A stretch of 14,993 bases of DNA from Novimethylophilus sp036504375 (GCF_036504375.1 NZ_DASXVH010000070.1:1-14993); one strand, 5' to 3'. Counted from the stretch's first letter, positions 1-7,440 are shown. The notes: a model not told the origin generated them from the letters alone. Numbers and translations: made by a program.

Positions 1-47
1 CAGTGCAGTGCGATTGCAATACCGGAATAGCGTGCTGGTGTGTTCAT
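1..47 (-). CDS. Cytochrome b561-type protein, N-terminal fragment (runs off left edge)
   Basis: Only the first 15 codons are visible, reading MNTPARYSGIAIALH, and the next codon begins TG, which fits Trp. The pattern RYS-x-x-AIALHW is typical of the start of bacterial diheme cytochrome b561 proteins, where this His at the head of the first membrane helix is a heme ligand. Such proteins pass electrons between quinol and heme in the inner membrane. The ATG overlaps the marR stop as ATGA, so the two genes are very probably one translationally coupled operon, with the cytochrome as the likely regulated target. The gene is cut by the window edge, so the family call rests on a very short stretch. 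Other small membrane proteins cannot be excluded. Confidence 0.55.
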   Translation of the reverse strand, partial: MNTPARYSGIAIALH

Positions 48-496
48 GACTGCGTGCGCTTCAATACGCTTCTCAGTTTCTGCAGCTGCGACTGGATTTG
101 CTGTAATTCGTCCGGATGTACATCGGCGAGCGCTTTTCCAACGTGGTCGAGATGCTTGGGGAAAATTTGGGCGAACAACGCTTCGCCCATAGGAGTCAAT
201 TGCACAATCTGGCTTCTGCCATCGGTGGGCGAAGCGATGCGCTGCACGATTTTTTTCGCCTCAAGCCGATCTACCACGCCAGTCAGGGTTCCCTTGGTTA
301 TCAGCGTTTTCTCGCCCAACCGCTTGAATGTCATGCCCTGAGTATTGCCCAAGGTGGCAATGATATCGAATTGCGAAGGTGTAACGCCCAAAGTGCGTAT
401 ATGCCCCGCCCCGAAGGACTCAAAGGCCTGATAACAACGCACCAGTTCGCGTAAGGCAGGTAAAAAAGGATAGCGCGACATGCCGTGCAAGGTCAT
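44..496 (-). CDS. MarR-family transcriptional regulator
   Basis: A 150-residue protein, the usual size for the family. The winged helix-turn-helix covers roughly residues 40-105. It has a recognition-helix stretch around TKGTLTGVVDRLEAK and a wing with the DGRS motif that is characteristic of MarR proteins. The flanking helices should form the dimer interface. MarR proteins are dimers that usually repress their own operon and release DNA on binding a small phenolic ligand or on cysteine oxidation. This protein lacks the paired cysteines of thiol sensors: one Cys is visible, near residue 21. The start could be 496 or the in-frame ATG at 481 (145 residues). Neither has a clear Shine-Dalgarno, and the predicted transcript start near 505-508 leaves only about 10 bases of leader for the longer form. 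It is the first gene of an operon with the cytochrome b561-like gene. Confidence 0.9.
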   Translation of the reverse strand: MTLHGMSRYPFLPALRELVRCYQAFESFGAGHIRTLGVTPSQFDIIATLGNTQGMTFKRLGEKTLITKGTLTGVVDRLEAKKIVQRIASPTDGRSQIVQLTPMGEALFAQIFPKHLDHVGKALADVHPDELQQIQSQLQKLRSVLKRTQS

Positions 497-499
497 ATA

Positions 500-544
500 G
501 TTCTAATACGAACCATAATAGTTCTAATGCGAACAATATGTCAA
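500..544 (-). promoter_or_regulatory. marR promoter with two palindromic operators
   Basis: Read on the minus strand, TTGACA (539-544) is followed after 18 bp by TATTAT (515-520), a strong sigma-70 promoter. Two near-identical 14-bp palindromes of the form GTTC-N6-GAAC lie at 521-534 (GTTCTAATGCGAAC) and 500-513 (GTTCTAATACGAAC). Their spacing is 21 bp, about two helical turns. One fills the promoter spacer and the other covers the expected transcription start. This geometry fits autorepression by two MarR dimers on the same DNA face. MarR binding is inferred; the palindromes and the promoter hexamers are seen directly. Confidence 0.75.
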
Positions 545-702
545 CGAAAAATTAATTTCTTCAAACTCTGGCAGATATCCGGGGCGTAACCCCACGCGAA
601 AGCATGCCAGAAATTGTTCAGAACATCATGCTGGCAGCTCCTACCACTCATTTCGCCAGTTTGGCTCAGGCAATTCTCCACCGGGAAGCTGACTTTATCG
701 GC
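545..702. other. Unassigned flank between the marR promoter and the IS
   Basis: About 160 bases with no gene I recognise. An ATG at 604 opens a rightward frame (MPEIVQNIMLAAPTTHFASL...). It runs across the IS left end at 703 and stops just inside it, so it could be the remnant of a gene cut by the insertion. The opposite strand is also open here. Neither translation matches a family I know, and there is no good ribosome site before 604. I see no direct repeat matching the right side of the IS. Confidence 0.3.
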
Positions 703-719
703 CCAGACTGTGTAAAAAC
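703..719 (+). repeat. IS left terminal inverted repeat
   Basis: CCAGACTGTGTAAAAAC. It matches the reverse complement of 2348-2364 at 16 of 17 positions. A further CCCAAT block a few bases inside (726-731) also pairs with the right end, at 2341-2346, after a small offset. Confidence 0.85.
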
Positions 720-765
720 GTGGTTCCCAATATAATGTTGATACGGCATTGTTTGGGGATCCCAG

Positions 766-2201
766 ATGAAACGTTTCGTTCAAGGCGAATGCAGGACTCA
801 AGCGACGCTGCTTCCGGAACTACTCGATGACTATATCAGCGAGAACAACGCCGTTCGAGTGGTTGATGTCTTCGTCGATGAGCTGAACCTTGGCGAACTG
901 GGATTTGAAGGCGTCGATCCAGCGGCAACCGGTCGGCCCTCTTATCACCCCGCAGTCCTTCTGAAGATCTACATCTACGGCTATCTCAACCGCATTCAAT
1001 CCACCCGGCGTTTGGAACGTGAAGCACAGCGCAACATCGAGCTGATGTGGCTGACCGGTCGCCTGATGCCAGACTTCAAGACAATCGCCAACTTTCGCAA
1101 GGTCAACGGCAAAGCGATCCGTCATGTTTGCCGTCAGTTCGTCATCCTGTGCCGTCAGTTAAACCTGTTCTCCGAGGCATTGGTGGCCATCGACGGCAGC
1201 AAGTTCAAAGCCGTCAACAATCGCGACCGCAACTTCACGGTTGCCAAGATTGAGCGGCGCCGGCAACAGATCGAAGAAAGCATTGCGCGGTATCTGTCGG
1301 CGCTCGATACGGCAGACCTGGCGGAACCCGAGATCGCAGCAGCCAAGACAGTTCAATTGAACGACACGATTGCGATGCTGAAGCAGCAAATGGAACAACT
1401 GCGAGAGGTTGAGCAAAGATTGCAGGCCACGCCGGACAAACAAATCTCTCTGACCGACCCCGACGCGCGCTCCATGGCAACCAGCGGACGGGGTAGCGGC
1501 ATGGTTGGCTATAAACGTTCAGACGGCGGTCGACACGGAGCACCATCTGATCGTGGCACACGAGGTCACCAACCAAGGGCATGATCGCACGCAGCTAGCC
1601 AACATGGGCACGCGGCCAAAGTCGCCATGGGAATGACGGAACTCGATGTCGTTGCCGATCGCGGCTACTTCAGCGGTAATGAAATCCTGGCCTGTGAAGC
1701 CGGCGGCATCACGCCCTTTGTGCCCAAGCCGATGACATCGGGGGCCAAGGCTGATGGCCGGTTCGGCAAAGAGCAATTCATCTACGACATCAACAGCAAC
1801 GAGTACCAATGCCCTGCGGGCAGTCGGCTGATTTGGCGATTCGCGCGCATTGAGGCCGGGCATGACATCAGTCGCTATTGGAGTTCCGATTGCCCACGGT
1901 GCCCCATCAAGGCGCAATGCACGCCCAGTGATTATCGACGGGTCAGCCGCTGGGAGCGTGAGGCGACATTGGAAACCATGCAGAAGCGACTTGATCGTGC
2001 GCCGGAGATGATGCGTATCCGACGCCAAACCGTTGAGCATCCCTTCGGCACCTAAAGGCATGGATGGGCGCCCCGCATTTCCTGACCAGGTCACTGGATA
2101 AGGTGAGCACCGAGATGAGTCTTCATATACTCGCCTACAATCTTAAACGTGTGATGAAAATCCTTGGCCCAGGCGTCTTGATGGAGGCAATGAGGGCCTG
2201 A
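766..2201 (+). pseudogene. IS1182-family DDE transposase, three frameshifts
   Basis: Joining the frames gives about 478 residues, close to a full IS1182 transposase. The N-terminal domain is intact (frame of 766), including the PAATGRPSYHPAVLLKIYIYGYLN block and IDGSKFKAVNNRDRNFT with the first catalytic Asp. A coiled-coil-like insert follows at about residues 160-225. At 1513-1515 an extra A (TATAAACGTT, expected TAT AAC GTT) shifts to the second frame, which carries NVQTAVDTEHHLIVAHEVTN. Near 1607 a base is missing and the original frame returns, giving ELDVVADRGYFS with the second Asp. Near 2052 another base is missing, just after VEHPFGT with the catalytic Glu. The last segment (WMGAPHFLTRSL...NLKRVMK) then reads to the TGA at 2199. 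Every conserved block is still present, so decay is recent or the indels are sequencing errors. Confidence 0.85.
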
Positions 2202-2347
2202 GGCCCTTGTTATTGCGTGCGTTGTGGCGACTTCAAGGATTTCGTCGCCGAAGTCACCTCAAGGATGAGCAAGGCGTTCACTGTACGCCATATCAACTGG
2301 ATTTGCCCAGCATTTGCGGTCGGCCAGCCCACGTTTCTGCATTGGGA
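2202..2347 (+). other. Non-coding tail of the IS
   Basis: Sequence between the transposase stop and the right repeat. It contains a possible hairpin, with GGCGAC at 2226-2231 pairing with GTCGCC at 2244-2249. No gene is supported. Confidence 0.5.
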
Positions 2348-2364
2348 GTTTTTACACAGCCTGG
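2348..2364 (-). repeat. IS right terminal inverted repeat
   Basis: On the minus strand this reads CCAGGCTGTGTAAAAAC, differing from the left repeat only at the fifth base. It sets the right boundary of the IS, 34 bases from the stop codon of the methyltransferase gene. Confidence 0.85.
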
Positions 2365-2397
2365 ACCCTTATCAGTCATTCGAATAAAGAAAAATAC

Positions 2398-3276
2398 CTA
2401 TTTTGATAATATTCTCAACGGCTTAACTCTAGATAACGACGCTTGATATAAGTCGACATAGCCGGTCCCAAAACAACGTCGAGCTGAGTCAAAATAGGTT
2501 CGATAGTGATCAAAAAGTTCCTGCCCATAGCGCTCAACGATGTTGTCTTTATTGAGCACCAGTCTACTGTTCCATTCAGATAACGTGCGCGCGTAATCCA
2601 ATCCAATTCGACGAACTGCTGAAATCTCATACTTGTCGATCATTGCAGCCTGAATATCGCTTATGGAAGGCAAAGCTGACCCCGGGAACACCTTGTCAAG
2701 CAAGTATCTTGAATCTCTCAGTTCAGATACAGAGTTCGGCGCCCTGTTGATGACAATGGTCTGAAGTCCAATCTGTGCATCAGATGTTGAGATGCTTTGG
2801 CACCAATCAAAAAATGATCTGTAAACATCACGTTGACGAGATGCGGCGTGATTTTCAAACGAAGCGAAATGCTCAAAAGCCCCAATAGAAATAATCGAGT
2901 CAAACTTACGTTCCGGAGGCGAATAGTCCTGCCAAGCGCTTAACTCAACCGAGAGTCTCTGGTCTGGATTGCTTTTAACGTATTCGAACTGCTCCGTGCT
3001 TAACGTCAATCCATGAACATGTGTGTCTGGATACTTTTCCACGACACGCTTCATTAGCCCACCCCAACCGCAACCAATATCAATGACGTTGTGACCCTGT
3101 TGCACATTGGCATAGCGGCACAATCTATCCAGCTTATGCTCTTGTGCCCGATCTAGATCTACGGCGCTCTTCCATACCCCGCAACTATAGACACGGTATT
3201 TCTTATCCAGGAACAGTGCAAAGAAATCATTATCCACGTCATAGTGGTGCTCAATATCTGCTTTTGATGCCATCAT
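2398..3276 (-). CDS. CMAS/CFA-like SAM-dependent methyltransferase
   Basis: A 292-residue class I methyltransferase of the mycolic-acid cyclopropane synthase / cyclopropane-fatty-acid synthase family. It lacks the extra N-terminal domain of E. coli Cfa and has the length of the mycobacterial enzymes. Visible features are HHYDVDNDFFALFLD (10-24), YSCGVW with C32, the SAM motif VIDIGCGWGG (64-73), the IGAFEHF block with E135, FPGSALPS (197-204) and Y228. C32, E135 and Y228 match the bicarbonate-binding set known for E. coli Cfa (C139, E239, Y317). The position of H266 is Gln (Q172, in LQTIV). The family methylates a lipid double bond or a related carbon; the true substrate is unknown. An AGGA at 3281-3284 sits 6 bases before the second ATG (3273), which is the likelier start; the first ATG is 3276. 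Base composition is more AT-rich than the origin genes, and its neighbours are an IS and AT-rich DNA, suggesting horizontal acquisition. Confidence 0.85.
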   Translation of the reverse strand: MMASKADIEHHYDVDNDFFALFLDKKYRVYSCGVWKSAVDLDRAQEHKLDRLCRYANVQQGHNVIDIGCGWGGLMKRVVEKYPDTHVHGLTLSTEQFEYVKSNPDQRLSVELSAWQDYSPPERKFDSIISIGAFEHFASFENHAASRQRDVYRSFFDWCQSISTSDAQIGLQTIVINRAPNSVSELRDSRYLLDKVFPGSALPSISDIQAAMIDKYEISAVRRIGLDYARTLSEWNSRLVLNKDNIVERYGQELFDHYRTYFDSARRCFGTGYVDLYQASLSRVKPLRILSK

Positions 3277-3557
3277 TTATCCTAGGATTAACTAATTTTT
3301 CGAAGCGCTTGCGCCGGCATCCGTCAGCAATTTTTATTGGGGTGGGTATTTCGCAGGCACACGGATATGTCCAAATTGAATATGTAATCGTTAGTCTTGG
3401 TGTACCAAAGAAGGAGTCAATTTTTTGGATGGCGTTATTTGGGATACGGTTAAATTTAAATTCATGTAGTTTTTTCCCTCTCCAAAAGTATAACCTCAAC
3501 CCATTTCATCATCCTTATCTCTATAGAATTCCGTTAATCAATCATATTTAAAGAATA

Positions 3558-3596
3558 AGCCCCAAATGCGTGATGGCATCTTGGGGCTAAATTTTT
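3558..3596. terminator. Rho-independent terminator, probably for the gyrB transcript
   Basis: AGCCCCAA-A-TGC (3558-3569) pairs with GCA-TC-TTGGGGCT (3576-3588), giving a long stem with one small bulge and a six-base loop. On the plus strand it is followed by AAATTTTTAG. On the minus strand it is followed by TATTCTTTAAAT. The only known transcription entering it is leftward from gyrB, 135-170 bases after the stop, so it probably ends the dnaA-dnaN-gyrB transcript and may work in both directions. Confidence 0.65.
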
Positions 3597-3597
3597 A

Positions 3598-3620
3598 GTG
3601 TTACCTAGGCTTAGGTACAC
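3598..3620. repeat. Imperfect palindrome next to the terminator
   Basis: GTGTTACCTA (3598-3607) and TAGGTACAC (3612-3620) pair with one bulged base around a GGCT loop. There is no T-run on either side, so it is not a normal terminator. It could be a protein-binding site or an extra RNA stem. Function unknown. Confidence 0.4.
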
Positions 3621-3687
3621 ACATCCTTAAAAATAAGGCGTACGGCAGTATGTTTGTATTAAGTCATTGTTTATTATTTAATTTTTC

Positions 3688-3711
3688 ATAAGTGAGATTT
3701 TTGTCACTTAT
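3688..3711. repeat. Hairpin 20 bases past the gyrB stop
   Basis: ATAAGTGA (3688-3695) pairs perfectly with TCACTTAT (3704-3711) around an eight-base loop. In the gyrB transcript it is followed by A-rich sequence, not U-rich, so it fits a 3'-end stabilising or processing stem better than a terminator. Confidence 0.4.
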
Positions 3712-3730
3712 TCTGAGAACCTACAAACAA

Positions 3731-6121
3731 CTAGACGTCCAGGTTATTGACACCCAAGGCATTATTTTCAATGAATGCCCGGCGCGGTTCGACCTGGTCG
3801 CCCATCAGCGTAGTGAAGATTTCGTCTGCGGTGATTGCATCCTCGATCTGCACCTTGAGCAGCCGTCGAATCTGAGGATCCATCGTGGTTTCCCACAATT
3901 GCTGCGGATTCATTTCACCCAAACCTTTGTACCGCTGGATGTTGAGATTGCTGCGAACTTCGTCCAGCAGCCAGTCCAAAGCTTCCTTAAAAGTGACCAC
4001 GGCTTTTGTTTTTTCGCCGCGCTTGACCGTAGCTCCTTCGCCCAGCAAACCCTGTAGCAGATCCGCGGTTTTTCTGATTTGGCGGTAATCGCCGCTGGCG
4101 AGCAACTCGCTGTTGAGAGAGATGCATTGCAGATTGCCGTGGACGTACTTGTTGATTTCCAGGCGATAACTGGCGGTTTCCGGGTCATAGGCAATGCTGA
4201 CTTGGCTTTGGGTGCCGGCCAGCTGGCTACGCAGTGATTCCGCCGTGGCGTGGGCTGCCTGCTCGGTGCCGAGATCGAACGTCTGCATATCCAGCATCGC
4301 TCGCAGCACTGCCTCTTCGTACAGCGGCGCCAATCGTTTGATCACCGCTTCGGTAAGGAACATCTCTTTGGCAATCAGGCGCAACGATTCTCCGGATAAA
4401 ACATCGCCACCCTTCCTGATCAGCAGTTCTGCGCCATTGAGCGCCGACTGCAACAGGTGCTCGTTGAGTTCGTGGTCGTCCTTGAGGTATTTCTCTTCCT
4501 TGCCCTGCTTGACCTTGTACAACGGCGGCTGTGCGATGTAGATGTGGCCGCGCTCGACCAGTTCCGGCATCTGGCGATAGAAGAAAGTCAGCAGCAAGGT
4601 CCGGATGTGCGCACCGTCGACGTCGGCGTCGGTCATGATGATAATGCGGTGGTAACGCAGCTTCTCGACGTTGAAATCGTCCTTGCCGATGCCGGTGCCC
4701 ATCGCGATGATCAGCGTGGCGATTTCCTGCGAGGAGATCAGTTTATCGAAACGTGCTCTCTCCACATTCAGAATCTTGCCCTTGAGCGGCAGAATGGCCT
4801 GGAATTTACGGTCCCTGCCCTGCTTGGCCGAGCCGCCGGCGGAATCACCCTCGACCAGGTACAGTTCGCATTTGGAAGGGTCGCGCTCCTGGCAGTCCGC
4901 CAGCTTGCCGGGCAATCCCAGACCGTCCATTACCCCTTTGCGCCGCGTCATTTCCCTTGCCTTGCGGGCAGCCTCGCGGGCGCGGGCGGCATCGATAATC
5001 TTGGAACAGATGATCTTGGCATCTATCGGGTTTTCCAGCAAAAACTCGGAGAGTTTTTGCGTGACCACTTCCTGCACCACGGGCTGGACCTCGCTGGAAA
5101 CCAGCTTGTCTTTGGTCTGCGATGAGAATTTTGGTTCTGGTACCTTGACCGAAAGAACGCAGGTCAGGCCTTCACGCATGTCGTCGCCGCTGGTGTCGAC
5201 CTTGGCCTTTTTGGCCAACTCGTTCTGCTCAATGTAGTTATTGAGCGTGCGCGTCATCGCCGTGCGCAAGCCCGTCAGGTGACTGCCGCCGTCGCGCTGC
5301 GGGATGTTGTTGGTAAAGCATTGCACGGTTTCGGCATAGGAATCGTTCCACTGCATCGATACCTCAACCGTCATCCCCTCTTTCTCGCCTACCGCGTGGA
5401 ACACCTTGGGATGCAGCACGGTTTTGCTGCGGTTCATGTATTCGACGAAGCCGCGCACGCCGCCAGCGTAGGCAAAATTGTCGCTCTTGCCGTTGCGCTG
5501 GTCTATGAGTTCGATTTTTACGCCGTTGTTCAGGAACGACAGTTCGCGCAGGCGCTTGGCGAGAATCTCATAATGAAATTCGATATTGCTAAAGGTTTCG
5601 GTCGAAGCCATAAAATGCACTTCGGTGCCACGCCGTTCGGTAGTGCCGGTTTCAGCCAGCGGCAATACGCGCTCTCCGCGGTGAAACTCCATCTGGTAAA
5701 CCTTGCCGCCGCGGCAGATACGCAGACGCAGCCAGTCGGAAAGTGCGTTGACGACAGACACGCCCACGCCATGCAAGCCGCCGGAAACCTTGTAAGAGTT
5801 CTGGTCGAACTTGCCACCGGCGTGTAGTTCGGTCATCACGATTTCCGCTGCGGAACGCTTGAGTTCGTCATCTTCCTTGATATCTGTCGGTATGCCGCGG
5901 CCATTATCGGCAACGCTGATGGAGTTGTCGGGATGAATAATGACCTTGATGTTGTCGCAATGTCCTGCCAACGCTTCATCGATAGCGTTGTCGACTACCT
6001 CGAAGACCATGTGATGCAGACCGCTGCCATCGGAAGTGTCACCGATGTACATGCCGGGGCGCTTGCGTACGGCATCCAGGCCTTTGAGGATTTTAATGCT
6101 TGAGGAATCGTAATCAGTCAT
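3731..6121 (-). CDS. gyrB: DNA gyrase subunit B
   Basis: A 796-residue ATPase subunit of DNA gyrase, which with GyrA introduces negative supercoils into DNA. The N-terminal GHKL ATPase domain shows EVVDNAIDEA (E41 is the expected catalytic base), DNGRGIP (72-78) and GGLHGVGVSVVNALS (114-128). The transducer domain follows. The Toprim domain has EGDSAGG (424-430), PLKGKILNVERA and DADVDGAHIRTLLL (from 498). The C-terminal GyrA-contact region has QRYKGLGEMNP. It also has the insert of about 170 residues after the Toprim core found in proteobacterial GyrB. It is third in a leftward dnaA-dnaN-gyrB series. recF, which lies between dnaN and gyrB in E. coli, is absent; dnaN ends only 55 bases upstream. 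A parS-like site occupies the leader just before the start, where no clear Shine-Dalgarno is visible. Confidence 0.98.
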   Translation of the reverse strand: MTDYDSSSIKILKGLDAVRKRPGMYIGDTSDGSGLHHMVFEVVDNAIDEALAGHCDNIKVIIHPDNSISVADNGRGIPTDIKEDDELKRSAAEIVMTELHAGGKFDQNSYKVSGGLHGVGVSVVNALSDWLRLRICRGGKVYQMEFHRGERVLPLAETGTTERRGTEVHFMASTETFSNIEFHYEILAKRLRELSFLNNGVKIELIDQRNGKSDNFAYAGGVRGFVEYMNRSKTVLHPKVFHAVGEKEGMTVEVSMQWNDSYAETVQCFTNNIPQRDGGSHLTGLRTAMTRTLNNYIEQNELAKKAKVDTSGDDMREGLTCVLSVKVPEPKFSSQTKDKLVSSEVQPVVQEVVTQKLSEFLLENPIDAKIICSKIIDAARAREAARKAREMTRRKGVMDGLGLPGKLADCQERDPSKCELYLVEGDSAGGSAKQGRDRKFQAILPLKGKILNVERARFDKLISSQEIATLIIAMGTGIGKDDFNVEKLRYHRIIIMTDADVDGAHIRTLLLTFFYRQMPELVERGHIYIAQPPLYKVKQGKEEKYLKDDHELNEHLLQSALNGAELLIRKGGDVLSGESLRLIAKEMFLTEAVIKRLAPLYEEAVLRAMLDMQTFDLGTEQAAHATAESLRSQLAGTQSQVSIAYDPETASYRLEINKYVHGNLQCISLNSELLASGDYRQIRKTADLLQGLLGEGATVKRGEKTKAVVTFKEALDWLLDEVRSNLNIQRYKGLGEMNPQQLWETTMDPQIRRLLKVQIEDAITADEIFTTLMGDQVEPRRAFIENNALGVNNLDV

Positions 6122-6126
6122 GGTCT

Positions 6127-6142
6127 GGTTTCACGTGAAACA
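6127..6142. promoter_or_regulatory. parS site 1 (ParB binding), in the gyrB leader
   Basis: GGTTTCACGTGAAACA contains a perfect 14-bp palindrome (6128-6141) and differs from the widely conserved parS consensus TGTTNCACGTGAAACA only at the first base. It ends 5 bp before the gyrB start codon, so it lies inside the region ribosomes would cover. Confidence 0.8.
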
Positions 6143-6176
6143 ATAGGGTTTAAATCTCTTTATCTTATTGAATTTA

Positions 6177-7277
6177 CTAAATTCGCATCGGCATGACAAC
6201 GTAGCGATAGTTACTGTTGTCCGGTATTGTTACCAGGCAACTGCTATTGGCATCCGCAAACGAGAATTCGACAGTCTCGTTTTGAACGTTGTTGAGTACG
6301 TCTATCAGGTAGGTCACATTAAAGCCGACATCCAGCGGATCACCAGCATAGCTGATTTCAAGTTCTTCTTCGGCTTCTTCCTGTTCGCTGTTGCTGCTGA
6401 CCAGACGTAAGCTGTTGGCTCCCAGCACCATACGAATGCCGCGATATTTTTCATTGGAAAGAATGGAAGCGCGTTGCATTGCCTGCAGCACTGTAAGGCG
6501 GTTAATTTCGAATTTATTCTGATGGCCGACAGGAATCACACGATTATAGTCCGGAAACTTGCCGTCGATCACTTTGGAAATCAACCGGATATTGGAAAAG
6601 GTAAAGTTGGCCTGACTGGAGGAAATTTCAATGACGATCTCATCGTCGGTGTCATCCAATAATTTGATAAGTTCGGTCACCGTTTTACGCGGGAGGATGA
6701 TTTCCTGCTTATCGAAGCTCTGTTCCAGATCGGCGCAGATATAACTCAAGCGGTGCCCGTCAGTGCCAACGACATGCAACCGCTCGCCGTTTACTTCCAG
6801 GAGCAGGCCATTAAGATAGTAGCGAATGTCCTGTTGGGCCATTGAAAACTCGACTTGGCGCAGCAATTGGCGAAAAGCCTTTTGTGCCATGCGCAACGTA
6901 AGCTGGGTATTCGGTGTGCGCGTCATCGTCGGATAATCCGATGCCGGCAAAGTCTGCAGGTTGAATTTGCTGCGTCCCGTGCTTACTTGTAATCGTGAGT
7001 CTTGATCTGCCAGTTTGATCTCGCTACCTTCCGGCAAAGAGCGACAGATATCCAGTAACTTTTTGGCGGATACCGTAGTCGCGAACGGTTCAGTCGCAGC
7101 ATTTTCTACCGACATTGAAATTTGCATTTCAAGATCGGTCGCAGTCAATGAAACAGTTCCATTGACTCCTTCCAGTAACAGATTGGAAAGAATAGGCAGC
7201 GTATGACGTCTTTCGACAATTCCATTGACGGCAGAAAGCGGCTTAAGCAGGGTGTCACGATTGATATTGATCTTCAT
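6177..7277 (-). CDS. dnaN: DNA polymerase III beta subunit (sliding clamp)
   Basis: A 366-residue protein, the normal length. It forms a ring of two subunits that tethers Pol III and other enzymes to DNA. The start (MKININRDTLLKPLSAVNGIV) and the conserved C-terminal MPMRI ending are typical, and the chain can be divided into the three similar clamp domains. The start is supported by AAGGTG five bases upstream of the ATG on the minus strand. It follows dnaA after a 201-base gap that may hold the origin, and precedes gyrB by 55 bases, so dnaN and gyrB are probably co-transcribed. Confidence 0.98.
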   Translation of the reverse strand: MKININRDTLLKPLSAVNGIVERRHTLPILSNLLLEGVNGTVSLTATDLEMQISMSVENAATEPFATTVSAKKLLDICRSLPEGSEIKLADQDSRLQVSTGRSKFNLQTLPASDYPTMTRTPNTQLTLRMAQKAFRQLLRQVEFSMAQQDIRYYLNGLLLEVNGERLHVVGTDGHRLSYICADLEQSFDKQEIILPRKTVTELIKLLDDTDDEIVIEISSSQANFTFSNIRLISKVIDGKFPDYNRVIPVGHQNKFEINRLTVLQAMQRASILSNEKYRGIRMVLGANSLRLVSSNSEQEEAEEELEISYAGDPLDVGFNVTYLIDVLNNVQNETVEFSFADANSSCLVTIPDNSNYRYVVMPMRI

Positions 7278-7317
7278 ATATACACCTTGATAACAGATAA
7301 TAAGGCGGCAGCAAACC

Positions 7318-7326
7318 TGTAGATAA
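7318..7326 (-). promoter_or_regulatory. DnaA box, one mismatch
   Basis: TTATCTACA on the minus strand, one base from consensus, directly beside the AT-rich core. Confidence 0.5.
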
Positions 7327-7440
7327 GTTAATTTTTTATTTTAAATCAAAATGCTTCAATACCATTAACACGGTGATGAAGCTCTCTATAAGCTGTGAAT
7401 TGATTCTGCACAGATTTTTCTGAATTTCAGAATCATAAAT

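Larger units (their letters stand above)
703..2364 (+). mobile_element. IS1182-family insertion sequence, complete but inactive
   Basis: The element is about 1.66 kb, the normal length for the family. It is bounded by 17-bp terminal inverted repeats (703-719 and 2348-2364) with one mismatch. It holds a single rightward transposase frame and about 145 bases of non-coding tail. No obvious target-site duplication flanks it: bases outside the repeats are GGC on the left and ACCC on the right. The duplication may be short, lost through a rearrangement, or the exact end may differ by a few bases. The transposase is frameshifted, so the copy should not move on its own. Confidence 0.85.
3277..3730. 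other. AT-rich gene-free stretch between methyltransferase and gyrB
   Basis: About 450 bases, visibly richer in A and T than the genes around it. Open frames here are short and unlike known proteins, so I call none. It contains the upstream region of the methyltransferase gene (no confident promoter found), a terminator-like hairpin at 3558-3596, a palindrome at 3598-3620 and a hairpin at 3688-3711 just past the gyrB stop. A short inverted repeat TTGGTGTACCAA lies at 3397-3408. Confidence 0.6.

Noticed and set aside
1510..1520. Programmed frameshift in the transposase
   Set aside because: TATAAACG is not a known slippery heptamer, a +1 shift would be required, and two further indels would still break the gene. 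Mutation or sequence error is simpler.
690..2375. Target-site duplication of the IS
   Set aside because: I compared several bases outside both repeats with the end placed at different positions and found no convincing direct repeat.
2202..2390. Frame continuing past the transposase TGA to about 2390
   Set aside because: It stays open by chance, has no start or ribosome site, runs through the IS right repeat, and shows no recognised motif.
3251..3499. Leftward 82-codon frame upstream of the methyltransferase
   Set aside because: It overlaps the start of the better-supported gene in another frame, has no ribosome site, and its composition reflects random AT-rich sequence.
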